Source: an uncultured Peptoniphilus sp. (GTDB lineage Bacteria; Bacillota; Clostridia; Tissierellales; Peptoniphilaceae). Taken from it: a stretch of DNA of 12,731 nucleotides. Location of the stretch: positions 1 to 12,731 of the forward strand of contig CAMYEJ010000025.1 in NCBI GenBank assembly GCA_947254665.1. Reading direction: 5' to 3'. Below, piece by piece: positions 1 through 9,300 of the stretch. The translations under genes and the position numbers were made by a program. Within the stretch, counting starts at the first letter, position 1; every line of letters begins with the position of its first letter. Under the pieces are notes generated by a model. The model was not told the DNA's origin, ran no database searches, and saw only the letters and a program-made list of their open reading frames with translations.

Positions 1-3000
1 AATTTAAAAATAATGAGCTTACTGAGGAACAAAAACAATGGATGGAAAATATAAATTCCATAAAATTAAACAAACAATATTACTATAAAGAAGGCACCAC
101 TACTGGCGAAGCAAATTATAAATTTCGAACAGAAGATGGAAAAGTTATAATTGAGAACCATGTACTAGTTTTAAAGGACAATCCTATAGAGATTGGCTCT
201 AATGGCTATAAATTTTATAGGGGAAGTATTCCAAATAAAGAAATTGAAAAAATGGCGGATGGATTAGAAATCAAAGCTATTGTAAAAGGTACATCTTCAA
301 CAGAACCTAAAGGAACATATGTAGGTGTGAGTTTATCATACAAATACGATACTTCTTCTGGAGGAGCATTAAATTACTTATTAAAAAACAATGTTGAAAA
401 GGTCGTAATCGACGGAAAGATTCTAAACCGTATAGGAAGCGACAATTATCCAAACCTTATCTGGTATAACGGAATTTTTTGCACCTGGGATAAAATAAAA
501 GATGCAAAGGCCATTGTTGATAACTTCGACAATAAAACAGCCCACGAATTTAAAATCATTATGAAGGACGGGTCGGAAGTCGTGAAGACGGAAAAGGGTT
601 ATGTGGTCGAAAACAATGAACCAAATCCAAATGAAAGACTCACCCAAGAAAATACAGGTGGAATGGCGGAAGGCCTAGAAATAACAGGAGTAGGAACCCC
701 CGAAAAATTAGGTAACGCACTTGAAATTTCCAGTGATACACCTCAAGAAAAATGGTATAACAAATACTTCTTAAATATTCGTTACATTCTTGTAGATGAC
801 AATCAAGGAAATGATTTAAGTCCGGGATTTGCGAACTTCTTTATCGATGCAAAGAAAGATACGAGAGATTTAACTTTATTTAATGAAAAACTCGAATTTG
901 CTATGACAGGACTTAAGTTATTAGACAACAAGGCTCACAAAATTGAAATTGGATTTAAAGATGGAAATAAAATAATCTATACTCAAGCTGGTTATGTAGC
1001 TCCAAAGGAAATTAAATTCGATGTTAAAAAATATATTGAAAAAGAAGATAAAGTAGAAAAACCAAACACCGAAAATGAAAATACATTGGCTAAGAGATTC
1101 CAAATCGAACGAATAGGTTTCTCTAAAAATTGGAAAGAGGAATACGACTATAGTACGCCTAAAATTTTCTTTAAAAACTTACCACCTAAATCTGATTCAG
1201 CAGAAAGCAAGGCGTTGGAAGAAGCCATGAAGGATGCCAGCTTCAAAGTGAATAATGGCACGCCTATAACTAATGTTCAAGGTTGGATCACACGCGGTAT
1301 GACAGAATGTTTTGAAGCTTATTCTACCAGTGAGTACGGCGGACCGGCTTTAGGAGAGGCCTTAAAAAATGCTGGGGAAGATCCCCATATCGTGGTTACC
1401 TTCTCAGACGGGTCTGTATGGGATAACAAACCGGGTGAAAGTGATCATGAAGAAGTAGTACCTCAAAGTGGGAAGAAGGATGAGTATCCAATTGAAGATA
1501 TTATTTTTAGAATCAATGTTAACTCTCCACAACTTGAACTAGTTTTCAGCTCTCCTCAAAAAGCAAAAGAAGTTGGAAATGAAATCAATAAAATAAAGGT
1601 AAATGGAGTAGAAATTGATAAATCTACATTTGGCTATAGTATGGTTAGAGACCACTATATCTCAAATGCAGAAGAAATTGGAAAGGCGCTTTATGGAAAG
1701 AGTGAAATCAAGGTAGAAATCACATTTAACGACAATACGATTGCTACTAAAACTGTAAACATAGAACCGGTAGAAGATCCAAACGCTTCAAAACCTCAAC
1801 CAGAATCTCCTAAGCTTATTACAAAAGTAGATAATGCAACAGGAGTAAAGGCTGAATACATGTCCGATGTATTCGAAGAAGGAACTGAATTTAAAGTAGA
1901 AAAAGTAGGAAAAGATAAGTTTTTTGAAATCTACAAAAATGCACCAAAAGAAATAAAAGATGCGGATAACTTCACTGCATATAAAGTTTCTTTTGTAAAA
2001 AATGACACAGAACAAGGAACTATCAAAAATGTAAAACTAATATTTCCTGTAGGTGATCATGAAAAATCAAGTATAGCACTATACCAAGCTTATTCATATG
2101 AAGATGATGAAGATGGTCAAATCCAAACAGGTGCTGATAAAATTACACCTACAATTGAAGATAATGAAATTAAATATGACACAAATACATTTACAACCTA
2201 TGCAATTATAAGCGATAAGTTGGAAACAAGAACCGATAGTGCAACTACAGTCATGGCTGAATTTCCAGCAAAAGCTTTTAAAGAAAACACAGAAATGAAA
2301 GTTTCAGAAATTGCAAAAGATACATTTGTAAATGAAAATGAAGTTGTAAAAGATATTACTTCAAAATCTAAAAATATAACTGTTTATGATATCAGCTTTG
2401 TATTAGGAAATGAAAAACAACAACCTACATGCAAAGTAAAAGTAACCTTGCCTCTAGGAAATCACGAAAAAGATTCACTAAAGGTTTACCATTATGACAA
2501 AAATGGCACAGCTACTCCTGAGCTTGTGCAAGGAGTAAAGATTGATGGTGGAAAAATCGTTTTTGAAGCGGATAAGTTTAGCTACTACTTTGTAACTTCT
2601 GGAGTAAAAGAAATAGAAGATACAAGAAAACTAAATGAACGCTTTGTAATTAAAGAAGTTAAGTATGAAGAAACAAGTTATGGAACTAAATCTCTAAGGA
2701 TTAGTTTAAAAAATGTTAAATCCAATGACGTTGAAGAACAAAAAGCTCTTGCGAAAGCAATTAAAGAAGCTAAGTTTTTCGTAAATGGTGGAGAAGCTAT
2801 TGAAAATGTATGCGGTTATTGGACTAGAACTACTGACAACTTCGAAGTTAACACTTATGAAGGAAATGGGGAACAACTAATAAATGAAATTAAAAATGCA
2901 GGAGAAAACCCATATATAAAAATCGTCTTCTCCGACGGAAGTGAATGGGAAAATAGAAAACCAGGAGAAACACCTGCTAAGACTGATAATTTTGATTTAA

Positions 3001-6000
3001 AGGATAAACTTCCGGAAGGAAAATATACCATTTACTTTACACCAACTAAAGAAGGAAAAAATGAAGAATTACCTATGATTACAAATTTCTTTGGAGATCG
3101 TGGTTTATTAGAAGTTAAAGATGGCAAGATGTTCCTATCTCTAAAAGCAAAATCAAGCGAAAAGAATATGCTAGATTTAGTTATGAAGTTAGGCGATGAA
3201 TTTAAATCAGGCGCAAGAAATACAGAAGGCTTACAAGCTGATCAAGCAATATTTACTTTTGAAGTCAAAGATTTAGACAAAGTTCAAAAACTTGCAGTTC
3301 TAGTAGATATTATGGGCGGAAAGAGAGATCAAATAGGTCAATTTGAAAATTATCGTAAGGCTGACCTTCACTTCAAAGCTCCTATCAAGAAAGGATTTGA
3401 AGGATATGAAGATGCTAAGGATCCAGAAGCAGAAAAGAAGAAAAATCTAGAAAACTTAACTCTTAAACTTCTAAAAGCTGGAGTTAGGGATTTAGATAAT
3501 GATGGTAAATTATCACCTGAAGAATTAGGTAAGGCTACCGGCAAATTGGATCTTTCCGGAGAAAAAATTGCAAAAACACCAGATATTTCCATGCTAAAAG
3601 ATCTTGGACCTGGAGTAACTGGAATTGAACTTTCAAGCAATGATATTACAGAAATACCTGCAGGACTATTTGATAAGATGACAAGTATCACCCACATTAA
3701 TATTTATGGAAATAAACTTGAAACTCTTCCTACGGGAATTTTTGATAATTGCGAAAATCTTTCAACCTTATGGATGTCTGGAAATAAATTAAAAAATTTA
3801 GATCCACAATTACTGAAAAATAACAAGAACTTGAAAGAAATAGATATTGCTAATAATGGCATTGAAAAATTGCCGGAAGGATTTTTAAAAAATGCAACTA
3901 AGCTAGAAAGTATCTTCCTATACGAAAATAAACTTACAAGTCTAGATGGAGTAATGCCTGAAACGGCTAGACGTTTGAAAAAAATTGTAATTAATAAGAA
4001 TGAGATTAATGCACTTCCGGAAGTCTTTGCAAATTATAAACAATTGGAAGAAATAACTGCAAATAATAACAAGCTTAAAACTCTTCCTAAGAGCTTTGAT
4101 AAATTGAAAGGTTTAACAACATTAGATGTTGCAAATAACGAAATTGAATCCTTGCCAGAAAGTCTATGGTTAAGACTTGCAGAAAATGCTAATAAATTCC
4201 CAACTAAGTATCCTAACTTAATCGTAAAGGGAAATCTTTTGAAGGAAGTACCTTTCGCAAAAATAGCAAAAAAAGCTAGCGGTCAAAGGGTAAGATTTAA
4301 CAAGTTTGATGTATCTTGTAACTACTTAAAACCAACTTTGACAGATGGTGAATTGGAAATCATTAAGAAAGCGGGGGTTACTATTAAGGATACACACGAC
4401 AACTATTACCAACCGCAAAGAAGTGCAATGAATGCTCAAGTGAACTATACAGATGGAAAAGTAAAAGTAAGTCAAGAATTAGATATGCTTCAACTATTCT
4501 ACTGGAACATAGGAGATATTAACGATTGGAAATTCTTTAAGAATACTAACGAATTTAAAGAATTTGTAAAAAGCAAAATTTACAATAAATATAAAGTTCG
4601 TACTGGAAACGACCAACTTGGAATAGCGCAAGTCTTAGATAAAGATGGTTGGGATTGGAAGATTCAAAATATTATTGAAAAAGTTGAATCTAATAAAAAA
4701 ACAGTGGTCCATGAAGAATTCATAAAGAATAAAGGACACAACGGCACATTATCTGAGATAGATCCTTTAGATAGTTTGAATATGGAAATCAATGTGGCAC
4801 TTCATCCTAATGCAAACTATAGATTGACTCGTCATTTGATGTTATCAAAGAATAATTTTGAAACTACATTTAGTTACTTTGTAGACTTCAAAACTCCAGA
4901 AAAGAAAGTTGTACCACAAGAGGACACTGAACTTAAAGAAGCAAAAGAAGCTCTTCAAGAAGCGGTTAAATCAGCAGAAACAAGACTAAGTGACGGAAAA
5001 GAATATACAGCTGAAAGTAAAAACGCGGTATTAGAAAAAATACAATCAGCTAAAGAAGTCTTGAATGGAAACGACAAAAATGCAATTAAAAATGCGCAAA
5101 AAGCACTAGAAGAAGCAGTAAGTGCTCTTAAAGAAAAGAAAGTTGTACCACAAGAAGACACTGAACTAAAAGAAGCAAAAAAAGCTCTTCAAAAGGCAGT
5201 CACAGCAGCAGAAGCAAGACTAAAAGACGGCAAAGAATACACTGCTGAAAGCAAAAAATCAGTAGAAGAAAAAATAAAATCAGCTAAAGAAGTCTTGAAT
5301 GGAAACGACAAAAATGCAATTAAAAATGCGCAAAAAGCACTAGAAGAAGCAGTAAGTGCTCTTAAAGAAAAGAAAGTTGCCCCACAAGAAGACACTGAAC
5401 TTAAAGAAGCAAAAGAAGCTCTTCAAGAAGCGGTTGAATCAGCAGAAGAAAGACTAAATGACGGCAAAGAATATACTGCTGACAGCAAAAAAGCGGTAGA
5501 AGAAAAAATAAAATCAGCGAAAGAAGTCTTAGAAGGAAAAGACAAAACTGCAATTAAAAATGCGCAAAAAGCACTAGAAGAAGCAGTTAAAGGACTTAAG
5601 GAAGAGGTTGCTAAACCAGCTCCAGGTCCAGCTCCAACACCAAGCCCTACACCAAGACCTGAGCCAAGTCCAGTTCCAAAATCTGAACCAAGCAGGCCTT
5701 CATATATTTGGAACACATATACAAATATTGGTAGAAGTAATAATACTTCAACTAAACCAATAGAAAAGAAAGAAGAAAAAGTAAACTCTGTGCAAAAGTT
5801 CACAGTAATTGTTCCGAATGAAGCTTTTGTTAAAGGTTATCCAGATGGTAGTTTCAGACCAGATCAAAAAGTTGTTCGTGCTGAAATAGCAACTATGCTT
5901 GCTAAATTTGTAAAAGTTAATGACAATTTAGCGAATAGATTTAACGACATAAAAACTAGCGATTGGTATTTCGATAGTTTCAAAACTCTTGTTAACGCAG

Positions 6001-6353
6001 GAATAATTACAGGTTTCGGAGCTGACAACTATCGTCCAAATGAAGGTGTAACTAGAGCACAAGCGGTTACCATGATTGTAAAATTAAAAGGACTTACACC
6101 AAAGGTAGGTAATTTTAAAGATGTGAAAGCAAATGAATGGTACGCAGGTTACGCAGGTGCAGCTAAGGAAGCGGGAATTGTAGTTGGCTATAGTGACGGA
6201 ACTTTCGGTGGAGATCAAATAGTAACTCGTGCTGAAATTATAGCAATGATAAACCGTGCTTTTGATATTCCTGCAAAAGAATCTAGAAAAGTTTTCAGTG
6301 ACTTACCAGAAAATCACTGGGCTTACAAGGATATTCAAAAGGCAGCTAATTGA
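1..6353 (+). CDS. Shr-like surface receptor: HID-like, NEAT, LRR, FIVAR and SLH domains (5' partial)
   Basis: The frame is open back to position 3, and the first ATG (42) starts a hydrophilic sequence with no signal peptide, so the true start is upstream. Residues below count from that ATG. HID/DUF1533-like beta domains lie at about 1-95, 70-190, 205-321, 349-466, 482-576 and 864-978; the first two boundaries are uncertain. A tandem beta-domain pair lies at 591-726 and 727-854. A NEAT domain is at 982-1114, an EF-hand-like loop at 1150-1161, leucine-rich repeats at about 1188-1429, an unassigned region at 1430-1622, three FIVAR repeats at 1629-1853, a Pro-rich linker at 1857-1887 and SLH domains at 1920-2103. 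The order HID, NEAT, EF-hand, LRR resembles streptococcal Shr, which takes haem from haemoglobin, but here SLH domains replace the membrane anchor. Likely role (inference): wall-attached haemoprotein receptor. It sits 25 bases before the protease gene, and no terminator lies between. Identification of SLH, LRR and FIVAR is firm, NEAT is good, and HID is by resemblance. Confidence 0.88.
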   Translation, partial: FKNNELTEEQKQWMENINSIKLNKQYYYKEGTTTGEANYKFRTEDGKVIIENHVLVLKDNPIEIGSNGYKFYRGSIPNKEIEKMADGLEIKAIVKGTSSTEPKGTYVGVSLSYKYDTSSGGALNYLLKNNVEKVVIDGKILNRIGSDNYPNLIWYNGIFCTWDKIKDAKAIVDNFDNKTAHEFKIIMKDGSEVVKTEKGYVVENNEPNPNERLTQENTGGMAEGLEITGVGTPEKLGNALEISSDTPQEKWYNKYFLNIRYILVDDNQGNDLSPGFANFFIDAKKDTRDLTLFNEKLEFAMTGLKLLDNKAHKIEIGFKDGNKIIYTQAGYVAPKEIKFDVKKYIEKEDKVEKPNTENENTLAKRFQIERIGFSKNWKEEYDYSTPKIFFKNLPPKSDSAESKALEEAMKDASFKVNNGTPITNVQGWITRGMTECFEAYSTSEYGGPALGEALKNAGEDPHIVVTFSDGSVWDNKPGESDHEEVVPQSGKKDEYPIEDIIFRINVNSPQLELVFSSPQKAKEVGNEINKIKVNGVEIDKSTFGYSMVRDHYISNAEEIGKALYGKSEIKVEITFNDNTIATKTVNIEPVEDPNASKPQPESPKLITKVDNATGVKAEYMSDVFEEGTEFKVEKVGKDKFFEIYKNAPKEIKDADNFTAYKVSFVKNDTEQGTIKNVKLIFPVGDHEKSSIALYQAYSYEDDEDGQIQTGADKITPTIEDNEIKYDTNTFTTYAIISDKLETRTDSATTVMAEFPAKAFKENTEMKVSEIAKDTFVNENEVVKDITSKSKNITVYDISFVLGNEKQQPTCKVKVTLPLGNHEKDSLKVYHYDKNGTATPELVQGVKIDGGKIVFEADKFSYYFVTSGVKEIEDTRKLNERFVIKEVKYEETSYGTKSLRISLKNVKSNDVEEQKALAKAIKEAKFFVNGGEAIENVCGYWTRTTDNFEVNTYEGNGEQLINEIKNAGENPYIKIVFSDGSEWENRKPGETPAKTDNFDLKDKLPEGKYTIYFTPTKEGKNEELPMITNFFGDRGLLEVKDGKMFLSLKAKSSEKNMLDLVMKLGDEFKSGARNTEGLQADQAIFTFEVKDLDKVQKLAVLVDIMGGKRDQIGQFENYRKADLHFKAPIKKGFEGYEDAKDPEAEKKKNLENLTLKLLKAGVRDLDNDGKLSPEELGKATGKLDLSGEKIAKTPDISMLKDLGPGVTGIELSSNDITEIPAGLFDKMTSITHINIYGNKLETLPTGIFDNCENLSTLWMSGNKLKNLDPQLLKNNKNLKEIDIANNGIEKLPEGFLKNATKLESIFLYENKLTSLDGVMPETARRLKKIVINKNEINALPEVFANYKQLEEITANNNKLKTLPKSFDKLKGLTTLDVANNEIESLPESLWLRLAENANKFPTKYPNLIVKGNLLKEVPFAKIAKKASGQRVRFNKFDVSCNYLKPTLTDGELEIIKKAGVTIKDTHDNYYQPQRSAMNAQVNYTDGKVKVSQELDMLQLFYWNIGDINDWKFFKNTNEFKEFVKSKIYNKYKVRTGNDQLGIAQVLDKDGWDWKIQNIIEKVESNKKTVVHEEFIKNKGHNGTLSEIDPLDSLNMEINVALHPNANYRLTRHLMLSKNNFETTFSYFVDFKTPEKKVVPQEDTELKEAKEALQEAVKSAETRLSDGKEYTAESKNAVLEKIQSAKEVLNGNDKNAIKNAQKALEEAVSALKEKKVVPQEDTELKEAKKALQKAVTAAEARLKDGKEYTAESKKSVEEKIKSAKEVLNGNDKNAIKNAQKALEEAVSALKEKKVAPQEDTELKEAKEALQEAVESAEERLNDGKEYTADSKKAVEEKIKSAKEVLEGKDKTAIKNAQKALEEAVKGLKEEVAKPAPGPAPTPSPTPRPEPSPVPKSEPSRPSYIWNTYTNIGRSNNTSTKPIEKKEEKVNSVQKFTVIVPNEAFVKGYPDGSFRPDQKVVRAEIATMLAKFVKVNDNLANRFNDIKTSDWYFDSFKTLVNAGIITGFGADNYRPNEGVTRAQAVTMIVKLKGLTPKVGNFKDVKANEWYAGYAGAAKEAGIVVGYSDGTFGGDQIVTRAEIIAMINRAFDIPAKESRKVFSDLPENHWAYKDIQKAAN
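1086..1439 (+). other. HID-like domain copy (residues 349-466 of the receptor)
   Basis: This segment is paralogous to 2631-2975 of the same gene. Both contain a helix ending in an F-x-VN-G motif, then a G-[YW]-x-TR stretch, then KNAGE-[ND]-P and F-SDGS-x-W followed by KPGE. The two copies were therefore duplicated within the gene. This copy is clearly GC-richer: about 50% GC over 1321-1440, against about a third in the matching part of the other copy (2881-2940). Assignment to the Shr haemoglobin-interacting (HID) class is by overall resemblance and domain order, not by a profile match. Confidence 0.55.
2985..3383 (+). other. NEAT domain of the receptor (residues 982-1114)
   Basis: The segment begins PEGKYTIYFTP and continues through LPMITNFFGDRG and LEVKDGKMFLSL to a FEVKDL strand and a final DLHFKAP strand. 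This is the NEAT Ig-like pattern: an opening G-x-Y-x-V strand, a short 3-10 helix with a Met, a V-K-[ND]-GK-M-Y strand and a closing beta hairpin. NEAT domains in Gram-positive surface proteins bind haem or haemoglobin. The usual closing YxxxY pair is not evident: only one Tyr, in FENYRKADLHF, lies near the expected place. The Ser that often starts the lip helix is replaced by Pro. Haem binding is therefore likely for the family but unproven here. Confidence 0.75.
3489..3524 (+). other. EF-hand-like calcium loop (residues 1150-1161)
   Basis: The twelve residues DLDNDGKLSPEE match the canonical EF-hand loop exactly, with Asp at 1, 3 and 5, Gly at 6, a hydrophobic residue at 8, Ser at 9 and Glu at 12. 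The loop lies between the NEAT domain and the leucine-rich repeats. Shr-type proteins have an EF-hand at a comparable place. It probably binds calcium and stiffens the joint between domains. Confidence 0.75.
3603..4328 (+). repeat. Leucine-rich repeat block (residues about 1188-1429)
   Basis: About eight regular units of 23-24 residues follow the pattern L-x-x-I-x-[IV]-x-x-N-x-[LI]-x-x-LP, for example around ITHINIYGNKLETLP and LKEIDIANNGIEKLP. One or two irregular units close the block, including RFNKFDVSCNYL. The Asn ladder and LP motif are those of bacterial LRR solenoids, which usually bind proteins. In this gene the block joins the NEAT and EF-hand segment to an unassigned domain, so it may contact the haemoprotein, a host ligand or the partner protease (inference). 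Confidence 0.9.
4908..5600 (+). repeat. Three tandem FIVAR repeats, 234-base period
   Basis: Units begin at 4908, 5142 and 5376. Each encodes 78 residues, apart from a slightly shorter last one, starting [VA]-PQEDTELKEAK and ending EEAVSALKEKK or a close variant. They are charged, alanine-rich helical FIVAR modules, common as stalks or ligand-binding segments in Gram-positive surface proteins. Units 1 and 2 are identical over 102 bases (5044-5145 and 5278-5379). Units 1 and 3 share a 45-base identical stretch at the start of the unit. The array is recent or kept uniform by recombination, and copy number probably varies between strains. Confidence 0.93.
5799..6350 (+). other. C-terminal SLH region of the receptor (residues 1920-2103)
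   Basis: Three SLH motifs are visible: GYPDGSFRPDQKVVRAE, GFGADNYRPNEGVTRAQ and GYSDGTFGGDQIVTRAE. FxD-x(4-5)-W half-motifs (FNDI, FKDV, FSDL) separate and follow them. The protein ends on an isolated half-motif HWAYKDIQKAAN. SLH trimers bind pyruvylated secondary cell-wall polysaccharide, so the protein should be non-covalently attached to the wall. The TRAE-type motif is VRAE in the first unit and TRAQ in the second, and only the third is canonical. No LPXTG sorting signal is present. Confidence 0.95.
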
Positions 6354-6359
6354 TTGAGA

Positions 6360-6378
6360 AAGAGAGGATGCTCTTAAA
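6360..6378 (+). promoter_or_regulatory. Ribosome binding site within a short hairpin before the protease gene
   Basis: A purine-rich Shine-Dalgarno-like stretch, AGAGAGGA (6361-6368), precedes the ATG at 6379 with about 10-11 bases of spacing. The same bases can fold into a small hairpin: AAGAG at 6360-6364 pairs with CTCTT at 6371-6375, or in another register GAGAG at 6362-6366 pairs with CTCTT. Either fold partly buries the site. A five-codon frame, ATG to TGA at 6368-6382, overlaps the start in an ATGA junction. In-frame stops upstream make 6379 the only sensible start. Confidence 0.6.
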
Positions 6379-9300
6379 ATGAGTATAGAAATTAAATTTA
6401 AAAGATCGATTCTTCCTATAGTTTTAAGTATTCTTTTACTTTTTTCAGGAATTATTGATCAAGGCTTTGCAGCCGCTCCAAATGGGGCGGCGAAAGCTGT
6501 TCCAAGTGAGGTTAAAGATCCATCTGAAGTAATTACACTTCTTGTAGCTCTAAAAGAAAGAAAACAAGAAAAAAGAACAGGGATTAAATCAGTAGAGGCA
6601 AAAGAATTAACCACACAAGAAAAAATACATGAGAAAGTATTATATTCTCGAGCAGCTCGTGAAACTTTTTATGAATCCTTAAATAAAATGGGGATTAAGT
6701 ACAAAGTAGTAGAAACCTACGACGTGGCATATGTTGGACTTGCCATGGAAGTAGAACGCCAATATATAGATACCATTAAGAACATGGAAGATGTTGAATC
6801 TGTAGAAATATCTCAAATTTTCAAGGCCCCTAAAAAACCAATCATGCCTCGTTCAACCTACACTACAATGGATGCATCTTCCAATAAAATGGTAGAAGCA
6901 ACTAAAGCATGGGAAAAAAACTATGCTGGAAAAGGAAGCGTGATTGCTGTTATTGACTCAGGATTAGATCCATATCATGAATGCATGAAGTTAACAGATA
7001 GCAATAGCGGAAAATTTAAAAGTGAATCCGAAGTTAAGAAACTAATAGATGATTTAGATATTGCAAGAGGACAATATTTTAATTCAAAGGTTCCATTTGG
7101 TTATAACTATGCGAACAAATCCACTTCTATAAAAGAAGTTGATCCAATGAGTCATGGTATGCACGTGTCAGGGATTGTAGCTGGTAATAGCAAAAAGATA
7201 CAAGGTGTTGCACCTGAGGCACAAATTGTGTTTATGCGTGTATTTGGTGGCGGTATGTTCGGAAATGGAACATCAGCAGAAATATACACAAAGGCAATTG
7301 ATGATGCGATTAAACTTGGTGTAGATTCTATGAATATAAGTATAGGATCTCCGGCAGGTACAGAAGACTATGTATTTCCAAATACAGTAACTGCACTTGA
7401 AAATGCAAAACAAGCGGGAATTCTAGTTGCTATTGCAGCTGGAAATAACGGATTTTTTGGCTATTCACCAGGTTTAAATGAAAAACCTAAAGCAGAAAAC
7501 CCTGATATAGGTATGTTGGCAGACCCATCCGTAAGTCCCAATTCTCTTTCTGTAGCATCTATTCAAAATATGGAAGTTGCTAAGAAGGGAATACAAATTG
7601 AAGGAGACGATAGAGTTTTAAGTTTCCAACCTACTTCCAATGCAAAAGTAACAGACCAATGGGTAAGTTTAAAGGACTGCGGTTACGGAAGAAAACAAGA
7701 TTTTACAGAAGATGGAAATGATTCAACCTACGCGTTAATAGAACGTGGAGAACCAGGACCTATTAGTGGAGAGCCACTATCTTTTTCAGAAAAGATAAAT
7801 AATGCTAAAGCTAGAGGATATGCTGGTGTTATTATTTATGACAATGAACCTAATATGCCGCTTATTCAAGTGGAAGCACCGGGAACAACTATCCCATGCG
7901 CCTTTGTAAATAGAGAAGACGGCCTTTACTTAAAGGGTAGAATAAATAGCAAAGTTCGTTTCAATGACGAATTTATCTACGGTAAAAGCGAAAATGGTGG
8001 ACAACCTTCAGAGTTCTCTTCTTGGGGCTTAACACCTAATGGAAATCTAAAACCGGATATTGCTGCTCCTGGAGGAGGAATTCTATCTGCATTAAACGAT
8101 AACCAATATGGTGTAATGGATGGTACTTCAATGGCAGCACCACACGTTGCAGCTGGTGTTGCATTAGTAAAAAATCGTGTGGAAAAAGATTATCCAAGCT
8201 ATGTTAAAGAAGCAAAATATAATTTAATTAAAAAACTTTTAATGTCCACAGCAGAACCTTACAAATATGAAGATTCAGGTGCCTATGCATCTCCTCGTCA
8301 ACAAGGTTCTGGTCTAATGAAAGTGGACAGGGCTATAAAAGCAACTGCATATATAGAAGGTTCAAATGGATTAACTTCTATTAATTTAGGCAAGTCATTA
8401 AGCGGAGATAAAGTTACAGTAAATTTCAAAATCGTAAACCTTGGAAATGATACTAAGAACTATGAATGTTATGGTGTTTTAAATACAGATAAAGTAGAAG
8501 GTGGAAAGATTATTTTAAAACCTGCAAAAATTTCTGAAAGCGAGCCACAAAACATAGTAGTAGGACCAAATGGAACTAAGGATGTAACTATAGAACTTCC
8601 TATCACAGATAAGGATAAATTAGAAGAAGCTATGAAAAATGGATTTTTCTTAGAAGGCTTCGTATTCTGTAAAGAAAATGGTGGAGTTAATTTATCAGCA
8701 CCATTTGTAGGATTTTATGGATCTTTTGACAAATTAGAAGTAGCAGAAAAATCTCTCTATGATTTAGTAAAAGAAGGTAAGAGATCATACTACTACAACA
8801 TGGGCAAAGATGACGATTACTATGGCACAAATATTGGTGGAGAAATCGAAAAGAATTTGATAGTTCTTGGAACACAAGCAGATTCAACAAAGGCAAATCC
8901 ACATTTCGATAAAAATAAAATTGCATTCTCACCAAATGGTGACGGCAGATGTGATAAGGCTATATTTATGGCAACTTTTTTAAGAAACTTTGGTGGAGTT
9001 GAACTAACTATTGTAAATGAAGCTGGAGATAAAGTTTACTACAGCAACAATCCAGAAGACCATGGAGTGAAGAACTTCTTTGTGGATCCTAGAATGGGAA
9101 ATATGTTTGCAGAAAATATGATGACCACTAAACCACATTGGCAATGGAACGGTAATGATTTAAATAGCAAACCTCTTCCAGATGGAAACTACAAAATGAC
9201 AGTAAAAGTTGCTGCTGCAGGCAAAAAAATCGGTGACGATAGCCAAGTATTAGAGTTTCCAATCATTATGGATAGAGTTTATCCAAGGGTTACAAAAGCT

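Noticed and set aside
42..44. ATG at 42 as the start of the first protein
   Set aside because: The frame stays open to the window edge, the product from this ATG has no signal peptide although it carries wall-binding SLH domains, and the first HID-like unit appears to begin upstream. The gene is cut by the window.
4955..5803. Series of minus-strand open frames at a 234-base spacing
   Set aside because: They are antisense shadows of the FIVAR repeats with Ser/Ala/Phe-rich composition and no ribosome binding sites.
6200..6378. A separate promoter for the protease gene
   Set aside because: I could not find a convincing -35/-10 pair in the end of the first gene or the 25-base gap, and the AT-rich background makes weak matches meaningless.
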